In this document: positions 23,843 to 34,422 of the stretch, piece after piece
Position numbering within the stretch: position 1 is the first letter of the stretch
How the letters are laid out: the number at the start of each line of letters is the position of its first letter
Assembly (NCBI GenBank): GCA_002794775.1
Contig: NBAY01000012.1
Span: 563,001 to 627,000, forward strand
Direction: 5' to 3'
Source of the DNA: Porodaedalea pini
Lineage: Eukaryota; Basidiomycota; Agaricomycetes; Hymenochaetales; Hymenochaetaceae
DNA: 64,000 nucleotides
The notes under the pieces: generated by a model
Databases searched by the model: none
Seen by the model: the letters and a program-made list of their open reading frames with translations, nothing else
Told to the model about the DNA's origin: nothing
Made by a program: the position numbers and the translations under genes

Positions 23843-24096
23843 CGTGCACTGGCGGTTGGCTATTTCCGACGCCCGTGGCCGTTTGACTTCAAACGATATG
23901 GGCGCTCGCCGCTGGATTTGACTGTTCTCGGTTCATGATCCGCTTAATACGTCACTATTCCCTTTTCGAGCCGTGCTAATGTTCTGCCACGTGCCGAAAC
24001 CCGGTCATCTCGGTTCGGCAGCACGCGTCGCTCCGGACCGTAGCCGTTTGTGTTTCTTTGACTCCGCTCAAGCTCTACTTTAGTACCTAGTCGAGG
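23843..24096. promoter_or_regulatory. Shared divergent promoter of PLD1 and mS41
   Basis: Only 254 bp separate the two start codons, so both promoters must lie here. I see no certain TATA box. Confidence 0.5.
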
Positions 24097-24684
24097 ATGG
24101 CGCAGTACCTGCTGAACCGCGTCGGCAGCTGCAGGCTCTTCCCGCAATTACAGAGCTCCCTATCTCCTACACTGCACGCGCAATCGCGCTCTTTAGTGAG
24201 CAGTGCAGCAAAGAGACCCATCCCGAAGGCTGAACGTGCGCCTCTTCATCTCGCTCCCACTCTCTGTGCTAACGTACTCTTCTCATATATCATCAAAATA
24301 ACTGCAGCAGGTTTGACGACCGAATTCTTCCTCTCCTCCATCGGGCGTGGCGCTGCCGAGCAGGTCAAAGTTTCCAGCTGGGAGGAGCTCTGGTCTCTGG
24401 ACGGACCCGCGCTCAAGGACGCCGGGCTCACGGTGCGCGATCGGCGGTACATCCTCTGGTGCATGGAGAAATACCGCCAGGGCCTCGATCCCGAGACGTT
24501 CGCGCATCCCCCATCGCCGAAGAAGAAAATCAGGGGGTGTGTCTGCTCTTTTTCTGTTGCGTTCCATTTGGGTTATAGTACTGACTTGCGTGTCATTCCT
24601 TTTTCTCTGATGATCGGAAATGATTCTAGACATGGACCGGCCGTGCAAAACGGGAAGCGCATCCGCTCGAGGAGACTAAAATAG
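24097..24684 (+). CDS. FYV4: Mitochondrial small ribosomal subunit protein mS41 (IGR motif)
   Basis: The protein starts MAQYLLNRVGSCRLFPQ, an Arg/Ser/Leu-rich, acid-poor leader typical of a mitochondrial presequence. The IGR domain follows: TTEFFLSSIGRGAAEQV, then WEELWSLDGPALKDAGL, VRDRRYILWCMEKYRQGLDP, and after a last intron (about 24535-24629) HGPAVQNGKRIRSRR. The phase (AGG GG / A CAT) joins K-I-R-G-H-G-P, matching the usual family ending. A second intron probably removes part of the poorly conserved stretch at about 24260-24310, but the exact ends are unclear. By orthology (yeast Fyv4/mS41) it is a structural part of the mitoribosome. It is divergent from PLD1. Confidence 0.82.
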   Translation: MAQYLLNRVGSCRLFPQLQSSLSPTLHAQSRSLVSSAAKRPIPKAERAPLHLAPTLCANVLFSYIIKITAAGLTTEFFLSSIGRGAAEQVKVSSWEELWSLDGPALKDAGLTVRDRRYILWCMEKYRQGLDPETFAHPPSPKKKIRGCVCSFSVAFHLGYSTDLRVIPFSLMIGNDSRHGPAVQNGKRIRSRRLK

Positions 24685-25292
24685 TCGTACATGTACTTGA
24701 CAGTCGCTTGATGATCTGATTATTTCTATGACATTCGGCCATAGGTCTATGATCTCCGAGTTCCATGAGCTCAATAGCAAGTGCAAGAAGAATCGTCACT
24801 GGCGTCAGTGTTTGTTCTGGATCTACGTGCCATCTACACGTTGCCTATGAATGCGGCAACGTAGTGACGGACACCTTGTCAAAGAATATACTCGGCTCCG
24901 CCTAGATCGTCCAACTCACGACACGTAGATCTTGACTTGTTAATATTATAACACAACATTAGATTCGCACAGATCGGAACACAGAAACTGTCAGCGCTGA
25001 GCGTTGCAACAATTCGACTGCTATTTGGTTAAAACTATAGCTATGTATGTTTTTATAGAAATAGAGTCCCTCCACCCGCGTACAAACGCACTATGTACAT
25101 TCGGCAGCCAGAAGGAAGGTCCAAAAAGGTACTAACGTCCGTTCGAATAAAGTTCTCGAAAGTGGGTGTCGAGCAAGGAAGGAGGGGAATGAGGAAAGTA
25201 TGTCCATGTCATGAGTCTGAGGTCCCGAGGGGAGGTAGAGGTCGAAGGAGGGGACAGGCAGATGGCTGTCCTGCTCTGGGCCATGAAACAGC
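24685..25292. other. Intergenic, gene-free (about 600 bp)
   Basis: These are the 3' flanks of two convergent genes. Nothing further is recognised. Confidence 0.45.
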
Positions 25293-25938
25293 CTAAGCGA
25301 AGGGGAAGCCGGAGTCGGACGAAGATGCAGATGCAGATGCAGCCGAGGATGATGCCGAGGCTGAAACGACGACCGACGAAGAGGATGAAGACTGGATGGT
25401 AAACTCGGGAGAGGCATTGCCGGAGTCGCCGAACACTGTTGTAAATAACGGCATTAAGCAAGCGGACAGGACAGTAAAGACGTGAGCTGCACTTACAGAC
25501 GACAATGTAGTCCGAACGGTCGTCAGTCTGAGGGACGCTGACGCTGACCTTGCCATCCGTAAGCTTGAAGCCCGTCGCAAGCGGGTTCGCTGTATATTAA
25601 AGAAGAAACCATAGCTTAGTACTCGCTTCCACCTTGCTTCTAATAGATCGAAATGGAAACGCACCGATGTTCAGGTTCTCGCTGTTGTTCTCGTTGTACC
25701 CCAGCAAGATCGTGCCTGTCGAGTTCTTCTCTTCCTCAGGGATGTCGCTGGTGTTCCATGTGACCTCTTGCGCCTCGCCGATGGTCCACACGGCGCCGGC
25801 GGTCGGATACGTGATCATCGGGTTGTACACAATGTTGATAACCGGGCTGCTCGTCTTCTGCGTTGCAGCGGGCGCGGCGCAGACAAGCGAGGCAGAGGCG
25901 AGGAAGGCAGAGAAGAGGGCGGCAGAGTTGAACATCAT
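25293..25938 (-). CDS. Small secreted KRE9/KNH-like Ser-rich protein
   Basis: Three exons, 25938-25665, 25589-25497 and 25435-25293, give 169 residues. A clear signal peptide (MMFNSAALFSAFLASASLVCAAPA) precedes an immunoglobulin-like domain of the Kre9/Knh1 N-terminal family (YPTAGAVWTIGEAQEVTWN, ILLGYNENNSENLNI, TDDRSDYIVVLFGDSGNASPEFTI). A Ser/Ala-rich tail ends the protein. Relatives are cell-wall or GPI-anchored proteins linked to beta-1,6-glucan assembly. Here the tail stops at SSSDSGFPFA with no hydrophobic GPI signal, so the product looks freely secreted unless a further exon was missed. The MM start was chosen because it opens the signal peptide. The longer upstream frame is probably 5' UTR. 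Confidence 0.82.
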
Positions 25939-26794
25939 GACTGCTGATGTTGTTGGAGGGTTTCTTTTTTTAATGGAAGCGAAGATGCTTTGGGAGTGAA
26001 GACGAAGGGATTCGTGCGCTCTGGATGCTGGAGGAGGGAAAGAGAGACGCGAGCAGACGAAGACTTGGCAAAGAGTCAAAGAGTCGTGAAGACGAGAGGG
26101 TGGTGGAGGTATGAAAACAAGCCTGAAACTCACTCGCTTCTTTTATAAGGAGCCCTAATTTTTGGCTGGTCTGAATCAAAAGGGGCCGCATCGCTTACGC
26201 CGATCCTGACCTCCACATCATTTCTTCATATGCATGTCTTCCCCGAGGTATCTTCCACGATATTTTGCATTTTAGGCGAGAATATTTCGCTCAACCTGAC
26301 GACAAACGTCGAGAGAGAAAACCCCATACGTTCCAGCAGTTGCCTGAAATGCTTTAGCGAAATAAAAGGGGAAGCTAGCGCATATATACTCGCGGAGCTC
26401 GGCTAAACGAGCGCATGACGAGAGAAAAAAAAACATATCATACCGTCTCATATCCGGGAAGATGGCTGTGACATCGGTCCGTTTTAAAATTCCTCTTGCA
26501 GGATTTGTAGTAGGCCACAGCTCTATGCATGTGCATATGCATTGCAAGAGCAGGCCTAGGGCTTGAAAGTCGCAGTGGCCTTCACTTTAGTTCCGTTGAA
26601 GGCTCGCTGAGAAGGCGTTGCGATCGACGCGCCTTCTCATTGCTGATGTCATCACACCATGGTTTCCGTAATCAAAAAATCCTCGGAGATGAATTTCCTC
26701 CCTCGAAGCGCAGACTACAAGACTTGAGCGTAGAACCAAGAACTCCAAAACATGCACCTAATATGTTTCTACATAAAGGTCTTAGAAAAGAAGA
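25939..26794. other. Intergenic (about 860 bp)
   Basis: This holds the promoter and 5' UTR of the KRE9-like gene (CT-rich on the minus strand near 26000-26100) and the 3' flank of the EBP gene. No further gene is seen. Confidence 0.45.
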
Positions 26795-27778
26795 TTATTT
26801 CTTCTTTGATGTCGTCGCTTTTCCTTGGGCCAAGCGCAGCGAGCCTGCAATGTGGATGTATGAATCATACATGAGCCATAGCGGAATGACGACCCAGCTG
26901 ATTGAAGCATGTCAGCAAGTGTCGTCATAATAATAACAGGAAGCTGGAGGCTTACATGACGTTCATGAACTACCCCAATTATCGCAAAGAAACCAGATCA
27001 ATCATTCAATCAACCGCTTTTTAAAATGAAGGCAACGCACAATGAGGTATGCATAGAGGTACAGCGCGTTCGACGTGTCGAGATTCGGCGAGCCTTCCAA
27101 CCACTCGGGGCAGAACGTCATCCATCCTCCGTACAGCTCTGCCGTGCTCAGCACCACGATCCAATAGTGTCTTGCCGCATCTTGCCGCGCAAGCTGGTAG
27201 AGGATGTAGCAGCAGAGCGGCCCAGCACCGAGTACGGTGAGAATCTCGAGCGAGACGACTGTTGAGTCTGAGCCCCAGCGGAAGTCCGCACGCGTGTATT
27301 CCTTCCCTGTTCAATTTAGCGCAGAATTAAACTATGAATACTAATGGCTTTGGAGATAAAGAGACATGACGTACATAGCTCTGCGAAAGGCCCAACGCTC
27401 GTGTTGACAGAGCGGCCGAAGGTGGACAGGTACAGGAAAGAGCCTTCAAACGAGAAATGGATCATTGCATCGAATGCCTTTTGAACGTGAATAACAAAAT
27501 AAATCGTATGGTAAGAACTTCAACCTTCACCACCAACTACAAACATACTCACGAGCCATATGAAGGTGAATTTATCCTGCCAGCGCACCGACTTTGGAAG
27601 AAATGCGCTCGAGGCCTTCTTCGCGACGAAACCAATGAGTGCAACCGCCGCCAGCTAAAATCGATACACGATCGTATGTTCAGATGCAAGTTTACTTGAG
27701 AAAAAGTAGCAAAATACTCACAGAGTACGCAGAAGTTGCAGTGAAGAGCGTTGGCGGCTCTGAGGTCTCGAGCGTCAT
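26795..27778 (-). CDS. EBP-family (emopamil-binding, sterol delta8-delta7 isomerase-like) membrane protein
   Basis: Six short exons read M-TLETSEPPTLFTATSAYS, then LAAVALIGFVAKK...FTFIWL, AFDAMIHFSFEGSFLYLST and WKEYTRADFRWG. These continue to STAELYGGWMTFCPEWLEG SPNL (split here), a short FMNVI exon and WVVIPLWLMYDSYIHIAG, ending KATTSKKK. The H-x3-E motif (IHFSFEG), the E-Y-x-R-A-D-x-R-W motif and the ELYGGWMTFCPEW block are hallmarks of the EXPERA/EBP family, four-helix ER membrane proteins. Characterised members isomerise the C8 sterol double bond. Most fungi use the unrelated ERG2 for that step, so the role here could be sterol isomerisation or an EBP-like function. The Lys-rich C-terminus (KKK) resembles a di-lysine ER retrieval signal. 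Confidence 0.85.
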
Positions 27779-27954
27779 TTTGAGTGGTTGTTGTGATTTT
27801 CTCGAACGTCGTTCGACTTCAAGGACGGTGAGAATTCAAACGAGCGCGTAGGAAAGACGCGCTACGTAAAGAACACTTGAACTCTTACTCCCATCATCCC
27901 CATCGTGGAATGTCGCTCTGAGACCTTGTCCCGTCAACGACGAGCGATCCCTCC

Positions 27955-28470
27955 ATGCATTCTCGTCGAACCGCCCTCCGCTTTAACCGTGTCCTTGACC
28001 GCATCGCATCCACGGTCTTGGATCTCAGATCATCTCTGGCGTCGCCGCTGTGCTGCCCAATCATCTTTTATCGTCCTCCGCCCTGTCGCCGACACCATAG
28101 CCGTCGCCGGGCGAAGAAATCATCATCCTCGTCTCCTGCCGTGCCTCCTGCCACTGGCATCGTATCACCCGCATTGCCTTCGCCAGCTTCATCTGTCAAA
28201 TTCATCACGTCACCGTTGGTCGCTCCATTCGACCCCCATCTCAAACACGAACTCCAGCGCTTACGTGACTTTGCATACACTCATAACAATCAATTGCCTG
28301 AATTACCCAGGCGTCCCCTTCCTAGGGATCCCAGCATTGCCCACGGACAACTTAATCCGTCCGCAGTTCCATATGTTCTGCACACCCATGTATCCAATCC
28401 TCGCCCACCCACCCGAAACCCACTGGAGGACTCATTAGATTTCTGGCTCTCCTTCCCCTCATCGCACTAG
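27955..28470 (+). CDS. Hypothetical Pro/Ser-rich protein
   Basis: This is an open frame of 171 residues starting MHSRRTALRFNRVLDRIAS. It has a Pro/Ser-rich middle (SSSSSPAVPPATGIVSPALP) and a plausible C-terminus (FDPHLKHELQRLRDFAYTHN...LDFWLSFPSSH). No domain is recognised. Its length and non-repetitive C-terminal half make it more credible than neighbouring short frames, and it lies 177 bp from, and divergent to, the EBP gene. It could still be chance. Confidence 0.35.
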   Translation: MHSRRTALRFNRVLDRIASTVLDLRSSLASPLCCPIIFYRPPPCRRHHSRRRAKKSSSSSPAVPPATGIVSPALPSPASSVKFITSPLVAPFDPHLKHELQRLRDFAYTHNNQLPELPRRPLPRDPSIAHGQLNPSAVPYVLHTHVSNPRPPTRNPLEDSLDFWLSFPSSH

Positions 28471-28813
28471 CAGGCCTTGACATGGGCACTAGTTTACTCT
28501 CTTTTCGTGTTTTTTTTGTATTTTCTGTTTCCGGCGGCCAGCTCGCCGCTTTGTGAGAGTAAGAGCGTAGGGTAGAAATTATAAAGTAAAGAACACGTGG
28601 GGCACCGAAATGACCGTGTCGATCCCAAAGACCAGAACCTTATCTATAATCTAGCATTCCACTTTGACCTTCACGGGCACGCAGAATTACAGCAAGTTTC
28701 GGAACGTAGAGTGACACACTAGTACTCCCATCAAGTCAAGCCTGATTTGAATTCTAACAGTATCACTATCAGAAGAAAACGCCTGATATTCTGAAGTCGA
28801 CACGCTGGTAAAC
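28471..28813. other. Intergenic, gene-free
   Basis: This is the presumed promoter and 5' UTR of the guanine deaminase gene. Nothing else is seen. Confidence 0.45.
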
Positions 28814-30479
28814 ATGAAAGCAAAGCAGTTTATTGGATCCTTCATAGATACGCCAGAGCTCGGCTCAGTCAGGATCCAACATAACTACAGTCTCGGTGCG
28901 AATATCTCCTTAATTCTTTATATGGCGCTAAGTTAGTATCTACTCCAGTCGTGAGCGAGGAAGGGTTCATAAGCTCTTTCGAACCACATGCCTCCTCGTC
29001 CTCTCTCCCGGACCCAGAAACAGAGATTGTCCACATTACACCCGGAGGTTTTCTCCTTCCATCCTTCTGCGACGTTCATTTGCATGCGCCGCAATTTCTC
29101 TACCAGGGGACGGGACTCCACCTTGCCTTGATGGAATGGCTAGAGCGGTACGCCTTCAAGGCGGAGGAACGTATCGACGCAGACCCTGTGCTCGCGCGCC
29201 GTACGTACGAGACGCTCGCGAAACGCCTGAAGGAGCATGGCACAGGCGCTGTGCTGCTGTTTGGCACGATTAAGGAGGAGACAAAGTACAACTTTCCATA
29301 CTCTTCCTCGCTCTGTTCTAATGGTGCATATACCCAGCTTAGTCCTTGCGGAGGTTATGCAGGCCGCAGGAATCCGTGCATTTGTCGGCAAGCTCTCTAT
29401 GGATATCTCCTCGCGAAAAACATACATGGAAGTCTCCGCGCAAGCCTCGCTAGACGCAGCGCGTTCGTTTACCGAAAACGTCAGGTCGTCCGTCTCGCGC
29501 CTCCCGCCTGCACAGCGCCTCGTTGAGCCCGTGTTGACACCGCGCTTTGTACCAACGTGTTCAAATGAGCTACTGGATGGCCTCGGCGAGTTATCGAAGA
29601 CACTTGGTTTACACGTCCAGAGCCACCTTGCGGAGGCAAGAGACCAGGTCGACTGCGTTCTACGCGAGCGCGGGATTCCCGATATCGATGTTTTCGATAA
29701 AGTAAGCTACTAGTGCCTTTCCCTGTTCAGAGTGACGTCTTAGCTGAGAACGCTACGTCCTGTCCACTACTTCGCGACCTCAAAACGTAGCACAACCTCC
29801 TAACCCCACGCACCGTCCAAGCGCACTGCACTTTCCTCGGCACGTCGTGCCTCGCGCGGCTCTCCACGCGTGGAACTGGCATCGCACATTGTCCGCTCTC
29901 AAATGCCTACTTCTCCGCGCGACCCTTTCCACTACGTGAGGCACTCTCGGAGTGCGTACGCGTGGGGCTTGGTACGGATGTCGCGGGCGGGTACAGCATT
30001 GACCCAATGAACGCGATGCGCAGTGCTGTGATGGTCAGCCGCATGCGTGAGGGCTCAAGAAAGGAGGAAATACTCGATCTCCCACGCAGCTCGGACGTAG
30101 AAAAGGGAGATATGAAGACTGACGATCTCAGTATCAATTGGAAGGAGGCACTATTCCTCGCAACGAGCGGAGGAGCAAATACGCTCGGTTTGCACGCGGG
30201 AGCTGGGACCTTTGAAGTCGGTGCACCATTTGACGCGCAACTCAGTGAGCAACACTTCACATTTCAATTCCACAATTCGAAGTTAGCTCACCTATTTGCC
30301 TTCGTCAAGTTCGACTCTACGACCACCAGTCAGGGGACGGTGTCGGCCCGCTTGATTTCTTCGACGCGCCGGATCTAGAGCATCCCGTCTCAGAGGAAAT
30401 GCTAGAGAAATGGTGGTGCATTGGCGATACTAGGAACAGATCAGGGTTATGGGTACAAGGTCGACGATGTTATCCGTAA
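28814..30479 (+). CDS. GUD1: Guanine deaminase
   Basis: Five exons, 28814-28895, 28949-29285, 29338-29701, 29791-30244 and 30310-30479, join in frame to 468 residues. The protein is an amidohydrolase. It has the metal-binding FCDVHLHAPQFLYQG (guanine deaminases have H-x-HAPQ), EWLERYAFKAEERIDAD, HVQSHLAEARDQ, VQAHCTFL, IAHCPLSNAYFS and GLGTDVAGGYSIDPMNAMR. The C-terminus ends WVQGRRCYP. It converts guanine to xanthine plus ammonia in cytosolic purine catabolism. The zinc ligands (HxH, later His residues and the GTD Asp) appear intact. The first exon (MKAKQFIGSFIDTPELGSVR) is the typical N-terminus, and its donor is GTGCGA. Confidence 0.92.
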
Positions 30480-30707
30480 AAGGAATGCATTTGACTAGGA
30501 TCATGATATACCTTCTTATTCACGTATCTATGTAACATTGATTATTCGAGTAGCACTAGCACGGGCGACAGGATCGGAATACAGACAGGGAAAGCATCGG
30601 CGGAAGCACAGCAGTTGACAAATGGGAGAAGGATGGATTGATCACAATGGAAAACACGGTTACAAGAAACGGATGATGGTGAGTGCGTGTAGAGAGTTGG
30701 TTCAATT

Positions 30708-32750
30708 TCAGTAGAATTCGAGCTTCAGGTTCTCGTTCGCCGTTGCAAACTCCATGCTCTGTTCGTGGAACGCTTCGGAGTCTGTGCATTTTCTAGTGCG
30801 TCCGAAATCGATCAGTCGGAAGCGCAGATGCGTTCTACTGCGTTTGAAAGGAGACTCCTGGAGGGGGCCACTCTGCATGAGAATGTTCCGCTGATAGATA
30901 GACTGGTGCAGATAGCCTGCGGCATGGAGACGCCTGAGGAGTGAGAAGCATTCTTGCCTACAGTTAGGTCAGTGATCTGACGAGCATAAGTAAGAAGCAG
31001 GTCAAACATGCGTACCTTTGATCCATCGACAATCGAGCGGGGTCAACCTGTATACCGCAGTGTTCTAGAAGTAGGATGGGGCTCATGTATTGACCTTTCT
31101 TTATCGGCTCGTTTTCTTTGTCGGGTACATAGAACCCGTAAAACTGCGGCACGACGGCGCCGACGGGCGTCGGATCATGCATGGGCTGCAGAACGTTGTA
31201 GCCATTCCAGTGCTCGAACATATGACTCGGAAAAGATTGATAATTCGCGGCCTCGTCACGCAAGTGCTGAGAGTGTGCCTCGACGCGGTCGTCGGGCAGA
31301 GATAGCTTCGCGGTAACGCTTACGCGCTGGCTTGGCGGTGCACGTACTCCACGATCGAGGTGCTTACAGAAGGGTGGACGACTCTGCCACTCTATGAACT
31401 TGATCATTTCGAAACGCGAATCGTCACGATCATCCTCGATGAACGGCTCGCCGCCTTTATACAATAGCGAATAGTACTGCTGATTGTCGAGGTCGTTCAT
31501 CTCCTTGCCCTTTTCTTTCGCCAGTTCAGCAGGGGTCATCGTTTCGCGTCTTTTCATTTCGGCTTGATATTTCTCCAGTGTACATTCAAAACACATTTTT
31601 GGCTGCACGAGCATGTCACGCGGGAGTTCCAGCTCAACTTGATACACGAAAGAGTGATGTCCTTCCCCAATGCGGCGCTTTGGAGAGATGTATAGATGCG
31701 CTACAGGACAGACCTGATACCCTTGAGGTCGCGGTCCAAGGGCCTGCAGATTCTGACGCTTGCTCGCCTCTTTAGTAAGTTGGAGGTGATACGTGCGTAT
31801 AATATCCGGCTTTGTTCCCCACTTGCACGTCGTGGGATCAATATTCCTGGTTTCACGGTTGGTGACTTCAAGAACATTCCATGGGTCGTGAACGATAAGC
31901 TTGCGAGGTAAGAATGAATGTGGATATTTGCGCTGAAGCCGCGCCAGGGGCACGCTGAATGGTCGCAAGGGCCAAGGGGCTGGATATTTTGACGGAGCGT
32001 AGAGAGCTTGATTCCCCTATGAGACGCGACCGTGAACGACGATGAGTTTGGAAGACGGACAAGTGAACACACACCTCTTTTTTGTCGGACCTGTCAATTT
32101 CCATAGGCTTGCCTACTTTGCCCTTCCAGACCTGGTCTTCAAGTACTTCAATATATTGGCCGATGTCGAAAACTCGTATCTCATGGGGCTCTTCTTCCAT
32201 GTCGGCTTGCTTGAGTTGGTTTTTTGCCCAGTCCAGTTCGCCTATCTCTCTCATCCAAGCGGCGAGTTTGCTTCCGGTCGCTGTACGATTACGTCCTTAG
32301 CCAGATGGTTCAGGGAAGTTTCGGACATTACTCACAGATGGTTGAGAGGTTCGGACAGGATGGAATGCGATGAACTCGATAAAAGTCGTACAGCGTAGCA
32401 CCCCATAGTTCGCATCCTAATAGAAAGTTAGGTCGACCGGAATGTAAATTGCGAATGTGGAAAGTGCGCCCACCGTTGCCTGTGTCCTTACCGCGCGGCG
32501 TCATCTTCATCGGGGGACCATCTGGATTTCGCGGCCATTGCAGCAAAACGAAGCGTTTTTTGAGGTGACGAGAGCTCTCGACGCTGCTCGTCCCGCTTTT
32601 CTCGCCATTGTACCATTCTGCAATCCTCTTCCAGTCGGGGTCGGTCTTCCTGAAGGTCTCGAAGTCGGTATTTTCGGGTAGCTTGGGATAGGCGAATGTC
32701 AGATAACCCCCAGAGCTTCCTTCCGTGTCTTTCTCAATGTTGACGGACAT
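30708..32750 (-). CDS. Atypical (FunK1-like) protein kinase-like protein
   Basis: Four exons, 32750-32336, 32280-32075, 32016-31016 and 30957-30708, give 623 residues. After an N-terminal region without a named domain, a glycine-rich loop appears (RRIGEGHHSFVYQVEL). A large insert follows, then VVPQFYGFYVPDKENEPIKK and SPILLLEHCGIQVD (hinge-like), LLRRLHAAGYLHQSIYQRNIL (catalytic-loop position) and FRLIDFGRTR (DFG motif). This is the pattern of fungal kinase-like proteins. In the catalytic loop the residue where HRD kinases have Asp appears to be Ser (H-Q-S-I-Y-Q-R-N), so activity is doubtful. DFG and the loop Asn are kept. Partners and substrate are unknown. Confidence 0.8.
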
Positions 32751-32948
32751 GCTGATTCGTGTTGAGGAAGGACGGCATAAAAGGCGGTTATAAATGTGGG
32801 AACGCGTCAAGGCGTTGAAAAGTTATGCGCGACGCGTGTCTGGCATACAAACCGAACAAACAAAGGAAGGTTTTAATTTATTGTTCTTACAGGCATAAAG
32901 AACTGGAACACATAATGGAGTCGAAGAGGCTGGTGTCAAAGAATTGTA

Positions 32949-34046
32949 TCAACATTTGGGTTTCTGCTTCATTGCAACGTCAGCCTTGCACCACAGTTTA
33001 TGGTACTTCCACGCTTTCTTCTGACAGATGGGACCGCAGTATTGTGTCTTTCCATGACAGCCAGTACACTTCGGTTTCGCGTCCTCCTTTCCACAGTACG
33101 CGCAATAGGACGCTTCGCCTCGCGTGATCTTCTCCAAGCGCGAAAGCACGCGCATTGCAATCTCCACCGAAGCTTTAGCTTTCTCCTTGTCAGCCATGAA
33201 GATTCTTCCAGAGAGAACGTATTCTTCACTTTCGCCCGCCGCTTGGGCGAGCACGTTGCAATGATACGAGCCTATCTTCTCCATTGCAAATGCCTCGCCA
33301 CCCAGGCCGCGTACGCCAAGCATCGGAGCGACGAGATCGACAGCAACACGTCTATCAGTGCTGATATCGCCAGTTGCATCTCCAGTTTCACCGAAGACGA
33401 GGTACAACCAAGGTATGCCACTTGAGCCATCTCCTGTATAGTGCTGATCTATGTCAGCTTTGCACGGCCCGAGATCGGGGCGGGGACGCATATTGCAGAT
33501 GTAGCTCGTTACATTTGGAAGAACAGTCATTTCGGCAACAGCATTTGACCGTGCCTTGCATTCGATGGAGTGGTGTTCGGATGTGCGCACGCGAAGTGTG
33601 GTAGATTCAGGGACCGTGTCAAGAATGAGTTGTAGAGCGTGAGCGAGAACAAAGCCACTGTCGTGATGCTTGACCCGCCAGAAAATCGTCTCCAAGTCAA
33701 GTTCATTCGTCCGAGAAGCACCTTGGAAATCTTGGTGCAAGAAAGTTTGCGGTTCAATAGCAGGTACATCGCCCCCAACCTCCACTGGCTCCTTGAGGAA
33801 GTATCCCACTTTGGGGTCTGGGAGACTTGTCCACAAGGCCTGAGCATCAGCTGGAAGACAAGAAGCTCTAGCAGCTCCGTCGCAGATTTCGTACAATTGG
33901 GAATGCTTGAAGCGCCGCTCTGTGAATAGTCGTTCTCTGAGGACGATGGTGGCGAGATCGTGCAAGTCAAGCGTTAAATTCTCGGCAAATGAGTATGACT
34001 TGGGATCAATGAGCTGAAGCGTCTTTGTGCTAGTCCTAGGAGCCAT
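32949..34046 (-). CDS. MYND-type zinc finger protein (paralogue B)
   Basis: This is an intronless frame of 365 residues starting MAPRTSTKTLQLIDPKSY. It aligns along its whole length with the gene at 16-17 kb: SFAENLTLDLHDL, RERLFTERRFKHSQLYE, DPKVGYFLKEP, IFWRVKHHDSGF and MLGVRGLGGEAFAME. It ends in a complete MYND finger (residues ~315-353, CAYCGK...CTGCHGKTQYC...HKLWC). Orientation is opposite to paralogue A. Divergence is moderate throughout rather than confined to the finger, so both copies are probably functional and the duplication is not recent. It lies 199 bp upstream of the kinase-like gene on the same strand. Confidence 0.86.
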   Translation of the reverse strand: MAPRTSTKTLQLIDPKSYSFAENLTLDLHDLATIVLRERLFTERRFKHSQLYEICDGAARASCLPADAQALWTSLPDPKVGYFLKEPVEVGGDVPAIEPQTFLHQDFQGASRTNELDLETIFWRVKHHDSGFVLAHALQLILDTVPESTTLRVRTSEHHSIECKARSNAVAEMTVLPNVTSYICNMRPRPDLGPCKADIDQHYTGDGSSGIPWLYLVFGETGDATGDISTDRRVAVDLVAPMLGVRGLGGEAFAMEKIGSYHCNVLAQAAGESEEYVLSGRIFMADKEKAKASVEIAMRVLSRLEKITRGEASYCAYCGKEDAKPKCTGCHGKTQYCGPICQKKAWKYHKLWCKADVAMKQKPKC

Positions 34047-34422
34047 GATTTCTTGCTGAAAGACTCAACGGTGCACGGCGCGTTGAGTAAGAGACCGAGT
34101 TTCGATTGAGTTGAAACCGCCACAAATACAAACAGGTGTAAATATTCACGTCGAAAACTAAACTCTTTAAAAATCTCAGCCCTGCATATATTCATGAAAT
34201 AAGAGAGCCTGGACAAACTGTTACTAGTGTCGATAATCTATAAAGTAGGGGTCGAAATGCCGATGTCATCCTCCGTGACTTATGACGTGCTGAAAACTCT
34301 CTTAAGAACAACAATCCATAATCAGCTACCGAACATCCTCTAATTAGATCCCCACAAATCATTTTTTTCGAGGCGTGGAAGTATTACTGTAAGAAACATA
34401 AATACAAAACGGTCCAATGCAA
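34047..34422. other. Intergenic, gene-free
   Basis: This is the promoter of the MYND paralogue and 3' flank of VMA6. No gene is seen. Confidence 0.45.

Noticed and set aside
17123..24096. PLD1 region as several small genes
   Set aside because: The frames join through canonical introns into one PX-PH-HKD-HKD order, with both catalytic motifs and the expected C-terminus.
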